Source: Ovoidimarina sp038744785 (GTDB taxonomy: Bacteria > Pseudomonadota > Alphaproteobacteria > Rhodobacterales > Rhodobacteraceae). Taken from it: a stretch of DNA of 64,000 nucleotides. Below are positions 53,396 to 62,832 of this stretch, piece by piece; within the stretch, counting starts at the first letter, position 1; every line of letters starts with the position of its first letter. The DNA lies in NCBI GenBank assembly GCA_038744785.1, contig JBCDLX010000021.1, positions 19,819 through 83,818 on the forward strand. The letters run 5' to 3'. The notes under the pieces are model-generated. The model had not been told where the DNA came from. It worked only from the letters and a program-made list of their open reading frames with translations, and did no database searches. A program made the translations under genes and the position numbers.

Positions 53396-54498
53396 AGATC
53401 ACCCGGATCACGGTCTACAAGGTCGACCTTCCGCTGCGCGATCCCTACTGGCTGTCGGGCGGGCGGCTGCGTTTCGACGTTCTGGACGCGACGTTCGTGA
53501 AGCTGGAAACCGATGCCGGGATCACGGGCTGGGGCGAGGGCACACCTTGGGGCCATACTTACGTTCCTGCCCACGGGCCGGGGATCCGGGCGGGCATCGA
53601 GACGATGGCGCCCGCGATCCTGGGTCAGGACCCAAGGCAGCTTGATGCCGTGGAACGGGCGATGGACCTTTGCCTGCCCGGGCATCTTTACGCCAAGGGC
53701 CCGATTGATCTTGCGTGTTGGGACATTGCTGGCCAAGCCGCAGGTCTGCCCATTGCCGCGCTGCTGGGCAGTTACGACCCCGAAGGCACGCCGATCGCCT
53801 CCTCGGTATCGTCCGGCACGCCAGAGCAGATGCTCGAGATCGTGCAAAGCTACCGCGACCGTGGCTACCGCGTGCACTCGGTCAAGGTCGGTGGCGATAT
53901 CGACACCGATATCGCCCGGATCAGGTTTCTTGAAGCGAACCGCCGGACCGACGAGCGCATCCTTTACGACGTGAACCGTGCCTGGACCCGGCGTGAAGCC
54001 GCACTTGTGATGAACGCAACAGCCGATCTTGGCGTGACGTTCGAGCAGCCCTGCGAAACGCTTGATGATATCGCGGCAGTCCGCAGGTCAACAACAGCGC
54101 CGATCAGCGTCGACGAAACACTCGTTACGCTTCAGGACGCCACCCGCATTGCGCGCGAGGGCATCGCCGAGGTGTTCGGGATCAAGCTGAACCGTGTCGG
54201 TGGGCTTACCCGCGCACGGCGAATACGGGATCTGGCGCTGGCTCATGGCATCCAGATGTACGTGATGGCGACAGGCGGATCGGTTCTTGCGGATACCGAA
54301 GCCGCGCATCTGGCGCAAACCGTTCCGCAGCCCTTCCGGTTGGGAACATGGGCCTGCCAGGACATGCTGACCGTCGATGTGGCCCCTGGTCAAGGAACGC
54401 GCAATCAGGACGGGGTACTTACCGTGACGGACGCGCCCGGGCACGGGATTGTTCCCGATGAAGCCGTACTTGGCCCACCTGTGGGGGTCTTTTCATGA
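53392..54498 (+). CDS. Enolase-superfamily enzyme B (MLE-like, altered loop)
   Basis: A 368-residue second homologue. Asp193, Glu218 and Asp241 bind Mg2+; Lys165 and Lys265 are the catalytic lysines, and the first KxK position is Ser163. The barrel loop that reads EDTW in its two neighbours reads VMATGGSVLAD (291-301), so the acidic pair and Trp are missing. The N-terminal capping loop also differs (PLRDPYWLSGGRLRFDV). These changes predict a different substrate from A and C. Coupled to both by ATGA overlaps. Confidence 0.86.
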   Translation: MKITRITVYKVDLPLRDPYWLSGGRLRFDVLDATFVKLETDAGITGWGEGTPWGHTYVPAHGPGIRAGIETMAPAILGQDPRQLDAVERAMDLCLPGHLYAKGPIDLACWDIAGQAAGLPIAALLGSYDPEGTPIASSVSSGTPEQMLEIVQSYRDRGYRVHSVKVGGDIDTDIARIRFLEANRRTDERILYDVNRAWTRREAALVMNATADLGVTFEQPCETLDDIAAVRRSTTAPISVDETLVTLQDATRIAREGIAEVFGIKLNRVGGLTRARRIRDLALAHGIQMYVMATGGSVLADTEAAHLAQTVPQPFRLGTWACQDMLTVDVAPGQGTRNQDGVLTVTDAPGHGIVPDEAVLGPPVGVFS

Positions 54499-55601
54499 GC
54501 CGCATTTCCGGGCTTCGCCTTTGGCATGTGCCGCTGACAAGCCACGTCACGTATAAGATGGCCGCAGGCAAAACCTGCGCTACCGTTGAAACGGTGGTCG
54601 TTGCCCTTGATACCGATGACGGCTTGACGGGCTGGGGCGAGGTGTGCCCGATCCCGCATTATCTTCCTGCCTATGCGCGCGGGGTCGCACCCGCTGTGCA
54701 GGACATGGCGCCCGCGATCTTGGGTGACTTTACCGGACCCGAAGCGTTGACAGCGGCTATGAGCCGATGGCTTCGCGGAAATGTCTATGCAAAGTCAGCC
54801 ATCGACATCGCGGCTTGGGACCTCCTGGGAAAACAGGCGCAGTTGCCTCTGCACGCCCTTCTCGGGGGACAACAGGCCGCTGACTTGCCGCTTTACCATT
54901 CCGTTACCTGTGTTGACCCGCACGAGATGGCGCGCATGGCCAAGGATGCGGTCGCCCTAGGCATGCGTCAGATCCAAGGGAAACTGGGCGCCGACGACGA
55001 TTGGCAGGCCGATGTGGCGCGCCTAAGACTGATGCGCGAAGCGATCGGCGACAATATCTTTCTTTATGGCGACTGGAACTGCGGTTCGACCACACTAGAC
55101 GCAACCCGTGTCGGACGTGCGGTGATGGACATGGACGTCATGTTGGAACAGCCCTGTGCGACAATCGCCGAATGCGCGCAGGTGCGCCGGGCCACGGGTC
55201 TTGCTATGAAGCAAGACGAAACCGCGCATGACACAGCAAGCCTCTTGGAAGCAGCGCGCGAAGGCTGCATGGATGCCGTCGCACTGAAACTGTCCAAGTT
55301 CGGCGGTCTGTCTGCACTGCGCCGAGCCCGCGACCTTTGCCTTCACTTGGGTGCAAAAATGTGCATCGAGGACACTTGGGGGTCGGACATCGCGATGGCC
55401 GCAGCCCTTCACCTTGCCGCAGCCACAGATCCGGCGCGGGTTTTGAACGTGTGTGATCTGTCAGGTTATGTCGGTCCCAGGCTTGCGCCGGATGCCCCGA
55501 CACGAAAAGATGGCCGCATCGCCGCGCCTTGCGGTCCGGGGCTTGGAGTGACCCCGGACTTGGGCATCCTCGGTGCCCCCGATCTTGAGTTGCAGGAGTA
55601 G
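54495..55601 (+). CDS. Enolase-superfamily enzyme C (MLE-like; epimerase/dehydratase candidate)
   Basis: A 368-residue third homologue. Metal ligands are Asp193, Glu218 and Asp241; catalytic lysines are Lys163 (in IQGKLG) and Lys265 (ALKLSKFGG). IEDTWGSDIAMAA (291-303) restores the Glu-Asp-Trp loop seen in enzyme A. The capping loop has SHVTYKMAAGKTCATVETV. Last of the three; four bases separate it from the aminotransferase gene. Like A, it could epimerise the alpha carbon of a betaine or amino acid. Confidence 0.87.
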   Translation: MSRISGLRLWHVPLTSHVTYKMAAGKTCATVETVVVALDTDDGLTGWGEVCPIPHYLPAYARGVAPAVQDMAPAILGDFTGPEALTAAMSRWLRGNVYAKSAIDIAAWDLLGKQAQLPLHALLGGQQAADLPLYHSVTCVDPHEMARMAKDAVALGMRQIQGKLGADDDWQADVARLRLMREAIGDNIFLYGDWNCGSTTLDATRVGRAVMDMDVMLEQPCATIAECAQVRRATGLAMKQDETAHDTASLLEAAREGCMDAVALKLSKFGGLSALRRARDLCLHLGAKMCIEDTWGSDIAMAAALHLAAATDPARVLNVCDLSGYVGPRLAPDAPTRKDGRIAAPCGPGLGVTPDLGILGAPDLELQE

Positions 55602-55605
55602 ACCG

Positions 55606-56883
55606 ATGCTGAAACTGACAAGCCAAACCGAATGGGCCGAACGCGCACACGCTGTGCTTCCGGGCGGCGATTTCGGTAATTTTGGGGCGGGCGTGGTGGT
55701 TCGAGATGGCCAGGGCGCACGCGTCCACGACGAGGACGGGAACGAATATGTCGACCTTCTGATCGGCTCGGGTCCGATGCTGCTGGGTCATGGCCACCCA
55801 GAGGTGTTGGAAGCCGTATACGAGCAATTGCCCAAGGGAATGACTTTTTTCGCCACGAACGCGCGCGGAATAGAACTGGCCGAAGAGATTTGCAGCGCCG
55901 TACCATGCGCCGATCAGGTGCGGTTCGTCTCGACCGGCGGTGAAGCCGATATGTACGCCATCCGGATGGCGCGCGCCTTTACCGGCCGTGACCTGATCCT
56001 CAAGTTCGAAGGTGGCTATCACGGGATGAGTGCCGAGGCGCAAATGAGCCTTGCGCCCACCCAGCTTGTGAACTTTCCTCAGGCGGTGCCCGACAGCGGT
56101 GGCATTCCCGAAAGTGTGCGGTCCGAGATGCTGATCGCGCCGTTCAACGATGCCGAATACCTGCGCTCGCTTCTGACCGAATATGGCGACCGGATTGCAG
56201 GGATCATCGTCGAACCCCTTCAGCGGATCGTTCCGCCCGTACCTGGCTTTCTTGAAGCGGTGCGCGAGGAAGCCACCAAACATGGGATCGTCCTGATCTT
56301 TGACGAGGTGGTAACCGGTTTCCGTCTGGCCTATGGCGGCGCGCAGGAGAAATACGCGGTCGTCCCGGATATCTGCACGCTTGGCAAAATCATCGGGGGT
56401 GGACTGCCGTTGGCGGCCATCGCAGGGCGGGCGGATATCATGGCACACTACGACAAGACGGCTGTGCCGCGCGAAAAGTGGCTGATGCAATTGGGCACGC
56501 TTTCCGGCAACCCCGTGGCCGCCGCAGCCGGGCTAAAAACCATGGAGATCCTGCGCCGCGACGGGCAATACGACGCGCTGCGCGCCAAGGGAGGCCGGCT
56601 GCAAAAGACTATCTCGGGTGCACTTGACGACTCAGGCCACGACTATCGGATTGTGGGCGATCCAACGCTTTTTGAGATCGTATTCACTGGATCCGAGGTC
56701 CGCGACTATCGAGACACATTCCACGGGGATGCCGCGCTTCTGGGCAAGCTGAACACTGTCCTCCGCGACAAGGGCGTGTTCAAGGCGCCCGGCAAGACTT
56801 ACCCTTGCCTTGCGCTAGACGAGTCCGAGTTTGAGATCGTATCAGCCGCTTATAATGTGGGCGCGAAGGCGATCGCACAGTAA
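55606..56883 (+). CDS. Class III PLP aminotransferase, glutamate-1-semialdehyde aminomutase-like
   Basis: A 425-residue PLP enzyme. The cofactor Lys261 is in TLGKIIGGGLP; Asp233 (IFDEVVTGFR) contacts the ring nitrogen and GGYHG (136-140) stacks on it. The N-terminal pattern LTSQTEWAERAHAVLPGGDF is of the HemL group, but placement in a catabolic operon points to an omega- or alpha-amino acid transaminase or mutase instead of haem synthesis. The ATG at 55606 is chosen. Convergent with the next gene. Confidence 0.9.
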   Translation: MLKLTSQTEWAERAHAVLPGGDFGNFGAGVVVRDGQGARVHDEDGNEYVDLLIGSGPMLLGHGHPEVLEAVYEQLPKGMTFFATNARGIELAEEICSAVPCADQVRFVSTGGEADMYAIRMARAFTGRDLILKFEGGYHGMSAEAQMSLAPTQLVNFPQAVPDSGGIPESVRSEMLIAPFNDAEYLRSLLTEYGDRIAGIIVEPLQRIVPPVPGFLEAVREEATKHGIVLIFDEVVTGFRLAYGGAQEKYAVVPDICTLGKIIGGGLPLAAIAGRADIMAHYDKTAVPREKWLMQLGTLSGNPVAAAAGLKTMEILRRDGQYDALRAKGGRLQKTISGALDDSGHDYRIVGDPTLFEIVFTGSEVRDYRDTFHGDAALLGKLNTVLRDKGVFKAPGKTYPCLALDESEFEIVSAAYNVGAKAIAQ

Positions 56884-56902
56884 CCTGCGTGAAGTGAAAT
56901 GC

Positions 56903-57109
56903 CTACTCTGCCGGGATAGTCCGGCTCTGTTCGTGCTGTTCATCGCCATCGGCACGCAGAAACAAGACTGCGGCGGCCAGCAGGATCGAAGCGGTTGAGG
57001 TCACCGACACGGCAATAAGCCCCAGAACGAACGACCAGGTCGAAACCCCGACCAACACGCCAGCCGAGACGCCCAGGAGAGCTCCGATGATCAGGTAGAA
57101 GACGGCCAT
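56903..57109 (-). CDS. Small two-helix membrane protein
   Basis: A 68-residue protein from ATG 57109, which follows an AGGTGG site. Two membrane segments (FYLIIGALLGVSAGVLVG and VLGLIAVSVTSTASILLAAA) precede a short polar tail. The frame remains open to 57247, overlapping the acyl-CoA synthetase gene, so that longer form is less likely. It recalls small exopolysaccharide-associated membrane proteins, but no family is firmly recognised. Confidence 0.6.
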   Translation of the reverse strand: MAVFYLIIGALLGVSAGVLVGVSTWSFVLGLIAVSVTSTASILLAAAVLFLRADGDEQHEQSRTIPAE

Positions 57110-57225
57110 ATCGCGCCACCTAGCCAGCATTGATCGATGCAGGATCATCGCGGCTGAATGTGGCACGAATGCGGCGATACGGTGCCGAAGCTTTGCCTTA
57201 GCGACAGGTTCGGGACGAAAGTCTT

Positions 57226-59115
57226 TTAGCTTGCATCCCATTCCCAAGGCCGGGTGAATTCCCCAAGGCTCTGTGAAACAGCCGCTTCGTCGCTGGCACC
57301 CCGCCCAGAAAGAACGGCCACAAGCCCAAGCTTCTTGTCCTCTCGAACCTGTGCGACGCGCGCCGATACCCCAGCCTCTTTCAAAGCTGCGTCGTAGATG
57401 CGCGTGATGGCCTTGCGACGCAAGTCGGGCTTGAAAACCTTACCAACGGCCGTCTTCGGCAGTTCGGGCAGGATCTCGATATGCTTAGGAAAGGCCGCGC
57501 GTTCCTGGATCTGCGACCTTGCGTAGTCCAGTAGATCAGCTTCACTCACTGTTGCACCGGCCACAAGTTCGACATAGGCGCACGGAAGTTCGCCTGAATG
57601 GGCGTCAGGTTGACCAATCGCGCCCGCCATCGCCACAGCTTCATGCCCTGCCAGTGCCTCTTCGATATGGGCGGGATCGATGTTGTGGCCGCCGCGGATG
57701 ATCAGGTCTTTCGCCCGACCCGTGATCCAAAGATAGCCGTCCCCGTCTATCCGGCCAAGGTCGCCCGTGCGCAGGTACTTGTCATAGTGAAACAGGTCGT
57801 GGTTCTTGTCGTCTTCCGTGTAGGTGGACCCGGCAAAGACACCCGGATTGGCGACACAAATCTCTCCCACATCATCGACAGGCATTTCAGCTGGGCCTTC
57901 CTCGGTGTGCACAAGAATGCGGACGTCGGTATAGGGAAACGGAATGCCGACAGACCCGATCTTCTTTTCGCCGTCGATCGGGTTGCAGGACACAAGACAA
58001 GTGGCTTCTGTCAGCCCGTACCCCTCGACCAGCTTGATCCCCGTGGCTTTTTCGAACCGCTTGTAGAGCTCTACCGGCAGTGGCGAAGAACCGGAGAACG
58101 CCGTTTTGACAGTCGAAACATCGGCATCGACCGGGCGCTGCATCATAGCAGAAATCGCGGTTGGAACAGTGATGATAAAGGTGGTCTTCCAACGCTCGCA
58201 CAGCTTCCAGAAGTTGTCGAAAACCCCGTCGCCGCGATACCCCGCCGGCGTCGGGAAAACGACGTGCGCGCCAGATGCGATCGCCGACATCAGTATCACA
58301 TGCACCGCAAAAACGTGGAACATGGGAAGTGGACACATGATGCTGTCTTCTTCCGTGAAAAGAAGTGTATGCCCGACCCAGCCGTTGTATATCATTCCTG
58401 AATACTTGTGCTGGGCGACCTTAGGCATCCCGGTAGTCCCACCGGTATGAAAGTACGCCGCGACCCGGTCGCCACTGCTGTCCTCAAACGTCAAGGTCTT
58501 GGGCTGCTTTGCAAGCTCAGCGTTGAAATTCAGGACACGGGCATGATGCTGGGTCTGTGTTTTCGGCCGGATCAGAGGAACAATCCAACTCTTTGGCGGT
58601 GTCAGATAGCGAACAAGGTCGATCTCTAACACGGTCTCGATATTCGGCGCATCCTTGACCGCCCGTGCCGCCTTCTCGGCGACATCCGTCTTTGGGAAAG
58701 GCCGGAGCGTAACCAGAACCTTCGCATTCGTTTCACGCAAGATCGCAGAGATCTGCTCGGGCTCCAGCAGTGGATTGATGGGGTTCACAATACCCGAAAC
58801 CATGCCACCGAGGAGTGTCAGCACCGTTTCATTGGAGTTCGGCAAGAGGAACGCGACTACATCGGTTTCACCGACACCCAACGAGCGGAACAAATTCGCC
58901 GCCTGAAACACCCCGCTACGCAGCGCGTCCCAGGTCAGAGTTTCGGCCTTGTCCTTTGGACCCGATAGGATCTGAAACGACAGGGCGGAACGTGTGCCCC
59001 AATGGTCGGCGACCTGGTTCAGAAAAGTTGCCATCGTCACGGGCAACCCGCGCGCTTCCCACGGCATTTCGTTTTCAATCGCATGCGCGTCGGCAAGGGT
59101 TGCGAACTGGCCCAT
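57226..59115 (-). CDS. AMP-dependent acyl-CoA synthetase
   Basis: An acyl-CoA ligase of 629 residues from ATG 59115 (GGGGAGGA ribosome-binding site; an upstream extension to 59142 is unlikely). AMP-binding motifs: YFHTGGTTGMPKVAQHKYSG, GYGLTEATCLVSCNP, RTGDLGRIDGDGYLW and TGRAKDLIIRGGHNIDP; the C-terminal Lys is in LPKTAVGKVFKPDLRRK. Substrate (fatty or aromatic acid) cannot be fixed. It is not clearly linked to the enolase operon, which runs convergently and ends 343 bases away. Confidence 0.93.
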   Translation of the reverse strand: MGQFATLADAHAIENEMPWEARGLPVTMATFLNQVADHWGTRSALSFQILSGPKDKAETLTWDALRSGVFQAANLFRSLGVGETDVVAFLLPNSNETVLTLLGGMVSGIVNPINPLLEPEQISAILRETNAKVLVTLRPFPKTDVAEKAARAVKDAPNIETVLEIDLVRYLTPPKSWIVPLIRPKTQTQHHARVLNFNAELAKQPKTLTFEDSSGDRVAAYFHTGGTTGMPKVAQHKYSGMIYNGWVGHTLLFTEEDSIMCPLPMFHVFAVHVILMSAIASGAHVVFPTPAGYRGDGVFDNFWKLCERWKTTFIITVPTAISAMMQRPVDADVSTVKTAFSGSSPLPVELYKRFEKATGIKLVEGYGLTEATCLVSCNPIDGEKKIGSVGIPFPYTDVRILVHTEEGPAEMPVDDVGEICVANPGVFAGSTYTEDDKNHDLFHYDKYLRTGDLGRIDGDGYLWITGRAKDLIIRGGHNIDPAHIEEALAGHEAVAMAGAIGQPDAHSGELPCAYVELVAGATVSEADLLDYARSQIQERAAFPKHIEILPELPKTAVGKVFKPDLRRKAITRIYDAALKEAGVSARVAQVREDKKLGLVAVLSGRGASDEAAVSQSLGEFTRPWEWDAS

Positions 59116-59258
59116 GTAAATCCTCCCCATGGCCCGCTTCACGGGCGCTGTCCTTGTCTAGGTTCCAGAGGACATGCGGGATGCCACAGCCAACCGCAAC
59201 CGTGGGACTGCAGATAGGACGTGACGTTACACTCGCCAAGTCCGGGGCCATCCGGGGC

Positions 59259-61049
59259 CTATTCGGCCGCGACGCCCTCGGTGAACTGCAATCGGGCGAG
59301 GCGTGCGTAAAGGCCCCCCTGCCCCACAAGCCCGTCGTGCGTCCCTTCGGCGACGATGCGCCCGCCCTCGAACACAAGAATGCGGTCGGCTTTTTTTACC
59401 GTCGCAAGCCGATGCGCCACAACAAGGGTCGTACGGTCTTGCGAAAGGCGATCGACCGCCTCTTGCACGGCGCGTTCGCTTTCGGCGTCAAGAGCCGATG
59501 TCGCCTCGTCCAGAAGCAGAACGGGGGCATCTCGCAAAATGGCGCGGGCAAGCGCGATACGCTGTTTCTGGCCACCAGACAGCATGATCCCCCGCTCACC
59601 GACAAATGTGTCATACCCGTCCGGCAGATCAGACAGAAACGCATGGGCCGCAGCGGCGGCGGCGGCGGCTTCGACCTCGGCGTCCGTCGCGCCAGGCCGA
59701 CCGAAGCGAATGTTCTCGCGGGCAGATGTAGCGAAGATCACCGGATCCTGAGGAACAAGCGCCATCGCCTGACGAAATTTGCTGCGTTCAAGATCGCGCA
59801 AATCCTGCCCGTCCAATTGAATTATGCCAGAGTTTGGGTCGTAAAAACGCAAGAGAAGCTGGATAACCGTGGACTTTCCGGCTCCTGAAGGTCCAACAAG
59901 CGCCACTGTCTCGCCAGGCACGATGTCGAAGCTGACGGCCTCAAGCGCTGGCGCCTCGGTTCGCGTGGGATAGGCAAACGAAACGTTTTGGAACGAGACG
60001 CCGCCCGCGACCGTGCCTGTCACGGCTGGAGCGCTTGGATCGGTGACCGAATCCTCGGCATTCAACAATTCAACCAAGCGTTCGGTTGCGCCAGCGGCGC
60101 GTTGCAGCTCTCCCCAGATCTCGGAAAGTGCACCGGTCGCCCCGGCAAGCATGACCGCGTAGATCACGAACTGCACAAGCTCGCCGACGCTCATCTCGTC
60201 GGCACGCACATCGCGGGCACCGATCCAGAGGACCCCAACAATCCCGGCAAAGACCAGCGATATGACGATTACCGTCATGACCGCGCGCGTTCCAACCCGG
60301 CGCTTAGCCGCATCGAAGGACGATTCCGTGACCTCGGAAAACGCCACTCGGCTTTCGACCTCGTGCGTGAAGGCCTGAACTGTCTGCACCGACAACAAAG
60401 CTTCTGAGGCGTTCCCGGACGACGCGGCAATCCAATCCTGGTTCTCGCGGCTCAGAACCCGCAGCCGGCGGCCAAGAACGATGATCGGAACGATGACAAC
60501 CGGCACGATCAGCACCACCAGACCGGCGAGCTTTGGTGAAGTTACAAACAGCATCACAAGCGCGCCCAAAAGAAGGATCGCGTTTCTCAGTGCAATCGAT
60601 ACGGAAGACCCGATTACGCTTTGGATAAGCGTCGTATCCGTCGTGATCCGGCTAAGGACCTCTCCTGTCATGATCTTCTCGAAGAAGGCGGGGCTTAAGC
60701 CGATCACACGATCAAATACGGCTGTGCGAATGTCTGCGACCACCCGCTCGCCAAGCCGGGTCACAAGATAGTACCTAAGCCCTGTGCCCAGCGCCAACAT
60801 CCCCGCGATACCAAGCGCGGCCAGAAAATAGCTGTCGAGTAGCGCAGCGGCCGACGTCTCAAAACCGTCGACGACACGCCGAACGGCAAGCGGCAGAACG
60901 AGCGAGATGCACGCCGTTGCAACTAGCGTAGCAAGAGCGGCGGTCCCGATCCTCGCATAGGGTGCAAAGAACGGCAGCAGGCCGCGCAAAGCTCTGATCC
61001 GGCGCGATTTCGCCCGCTCGTCTGTCGATGTGCCCGCGATGTCAGCCAT
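59259..61049 (-). CDS. ABC transporter with fused membrane and ATPase domains (ABCB/MsbA-like)
   Basis: A half-size exporter of 596 residues. Six membrane segments (about 25-310) precede an ATPase domain with Walker A VGPSGAGKST, Q-loop PQDP, signature LSGGQKQRIALARAI, Walker B VLLLDEATSALD and H-loop VVAHRL. It would work as a homodimer exporting lipid or drugs. The ATG at 61049 is chosen; the open frame to 61232 runs through the tRNA-fragment region and has no similarity. Confidence 0.92.
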   Translation of the reverse strand: MADIAGTSTDERAKSRRIRALRGLLPFFAPYARIGTAALATLVATACISLVLPLAVRRVVDGFETSAAALLDSYFLAALGIAGMLALGTGLRYYLVTRLGERVVADIRTAVFDRVIGLSPAFFEKIMTGEVLSRITTDTTLIQSVIGSSVSIALRNAILLLGALVMLFVTSPKLAGLVVLIVPVVIVPIIVLGRRLRVLSRENQDWIAASSGNASEALLSVQTVQAFTHEVESRVAFSEVTESSFDAAKRRVGTRAVMTVIVISLVFAGIVGVLWIGARDVRADEMSVGELVQFVIYAVMLAGATGALSEIWGELQRAAGATERLVELLNAEDSVTDPSAPAVTGTVAGGVSFQNVSFAYPTRTEAPALEAVSFDIVPGETVALVGPSGAGKSTVIQLLLRFYDPNSGIIQLDGQDLRDLERSKFRQAMALVPQDPVIFATSARENIRFGRPGATDAEVEAAAAAAAAHAFLSDLPDGYDTFVGERGIMLSGGQKQRIALARAILRDAPVLLLDEATSALDAESERAVQEAVDRLSQDRTTLVVAHRLATVKKADRILVFEGGRIVAEGTHDGLVGQGGLYARLARLQFTEGVAAE

Positions 61050-61200
61050 GCCGCTCTGTGTTTGGGTCCGTCGAACCGGGATATCGGGCGATCGGCGTGG
61101 GATCAATGGCCTGCGGGGGCCGTGCGTCAATAGGCACAAAAGACGGCTTCTGCCGCCAAGGACTTGCGGCTGACCCATGTGCCGAACGGTGGGTGATAAG

Positions 61201-61244
61201 TGGAGCGGGCGGCGGGAATCAAACCCCTTCATCAGCTTGGAAGA
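61201..61244 (-). repeat. Copy of the 3' half of tRNA-Gly(UCC), possible attachment site
   Basis: These 44 bases match 42 of the 44 bases at 61337-61380, covering the tRNA from the anticodon region through the T arm, acceptor strand and CCA. The copy has the same orientation as the intact gene, lies on its 3' side and is separated by 92 bases. It ends abruptly at the anticodon, so it is not a working tRNA. This is the layout left by an integrase using the 3' end of a tRNA gene. Confidence 0.75.
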
Positions 61245-61336
61245 TAAAGTGGCAGAACCGAGAAAAGATAACTTTGTAGGTTATTTGCAGGTTTCGATCG
61301 CAAAACTCTGTCGGTTATCTGTAGGAAACGTTCTTT

Positions 61337-61411
<75 letters not shown>

Positions 61412-62443
61412 TCAGCGGAACAGCAGATATTTCATTGGGTTTTGGGGGTCAAGCGCGAACATGCAAAAGCGCGCGGTCGGATCGACGTGACCGTTGCGCC
61501 TGCCCGTTGAGATCGCCACGAGCCGATGGGTGACCCGCCCCCAAACCCCGTTGACCGAAAAGGCGGACATGCGACCGGCGGGATTGTAAGTGCTTCCGCA
61601 CCCACCGCCTGGCTGATTGTCATGCGTGTGCTGTTGTTCGCGAAACTGTCAAACCAATGACTGAGAGCGATCATTCCTCCTTCGGATATGCAACAGGACT
61701 TCTGCTGTGATCCCTCAAGAATTTCCTCATTTCGGGCTGAGGCTTCAGATCACAGTTCTCTGACATCAAAAGCCGTCGCATGGCGGGCCGTGTCTCCCGC
61801 CAAATCGTTCGTCCCAACATCCAGAAACGCCTTGGAAGAGCGGACTACGGGCCCTCAAAAGACCCTGCGCGGCGACACGGGGCCGAAGTGTCTTCTCCAC
61901 CGCGGAGACACGTATGGCCGATCCTGATCTTCTCGTGAGCTGAATACGGGTTACGGGTTCTCTGTTGGATGCCTCTGACCCGCTTGTCAGCACCATCTAT
62001 AGTAGCCGTGGCTATTCTACATTTCCTCGCCCAGCATGGCTTCGATGAACCCCAGTCGCCTGCCTCTCAAACCGCTAAATCTGTCTGGTAGAGGCTGACG
62101 GGAGACATGCATTCTGACACCAACATCCGCAACGACATGATACAACCTGAAGTGAACAGTCTCTTACGTAACGAACTACGGTATGTTAAAATTTGCTTCG
62201 ACAGTCGCGTGAACCGCAACCGCCAAAGTCGTCTATGTGCCGATACATCAATGACCGTGTGTGTAAGAGCCAATCGCGGCCCGGAAGCGATCAAGGAGGT
62301 AACTTACTTCATCTAGTAAGATGCCAAGCAATAGAGCGGGAATCATTTTCAATTAAGCGTTAAACTTACTCGCTCCATCGCCATAATGTCACAAAGCAAG
62401 TCAAATTGAATTGACGCGAAGAAGGCCTTAATCGGAGTCTAAT
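61412..62443. other. About 1-kb region without a recognisable gene
   Basis: Several short frames exist on both strands (for example 62107-62316, 69 codons) but none has a family signature or a clear start. An imperfect hairpin with CTGTGATC/GATCACAG outer (61705-61712, 61748-61755) and CCTCA/TGAGG inner stems is present. From about 62100 the sequence becomes much richer in A and T than the rest of the window. It reads like decayed mobile-element DNA or an unannotated island edge. Confidence 0.5.
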
Positions 62444-62827
62444 ATGCAGACACATATAAGTGCGATACTCGGATCAATGCTTGCTTGCTTAGGTTTGCTT
62501 TCGTGGCCAGCGAACTTAGAAGCAGGCGATAGATTGGATCATCCTTGTGAGATTGCGAGACTCTGGTACCAGCCGGGGATCAAGCGATCCGGTGGCACGA
62601 CTTCATTCTCTGACTTCCTTGACGACCACTTTCGCATTGGGAAAACGAGGGGGTTCGGTGAAACGCTTGAGCACGTTGTCATGGTAAGAGAACATGGCGA
62701 TTCCATCATTTATCAGTATTTTTTCGAGATCAATCCCTCAGGAGAACCGATTAACATCCTTTCAATGACTGTTCGTAAACAACAATGGGATGCCGGTGCG
62801 CGTCTGAATTGCCAAGACGAGGAATAG
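62444..62827 (+). CDS. Secreted protein of unknown function in the AT-rich region
   Basis: A 127-residue protein with a likely signal peptide (MQTHISAILGSMLACLGLL followed by SWPANLEA, cleavage near residue 27). The mature part is acidic, with two Cys (HPCEIA near the N-terminus and LNCQDEE at the C-terminus) positioned for a disulfide linking its ends. No family is recognised. It lies five bases before the RTX-type gene and may be its partner. Base composition matches that gene, not the core genome. Confidence 0.65.
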   Translation: MQTHISAILGSMLACLGLLSWPANLEAGDRLDHPCEIARLWYQPGIKRSGGTTSFSDFLDDHFRIGKTRGFGETLEHVVMVREHGDSIIYQYFFEINPSGEPINILSMTVRKQQWDAGARLNCQDEE

Positions 62828-62832
62828 CACAA

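Noticed and set aside
52283..55601. Naming the enolases HpbD or another specific epimerase
   Set aside because: Superfamily and likely proton-transfer chemistry can be read, but substrate specificity in this superfamily cannot be assigned from motifs alone.
55204..56490. 428-codon minus-strand frame under enolase C and the aminotransferase
   Set aside because: Composition and lack of motifs mark it as antisense of two well-supported genes.
55606..56883. Assigning the aminotransferase as hemL
   Set aside because: The fold matches, but the catabolic operon context argues against a haem-synthesis role.
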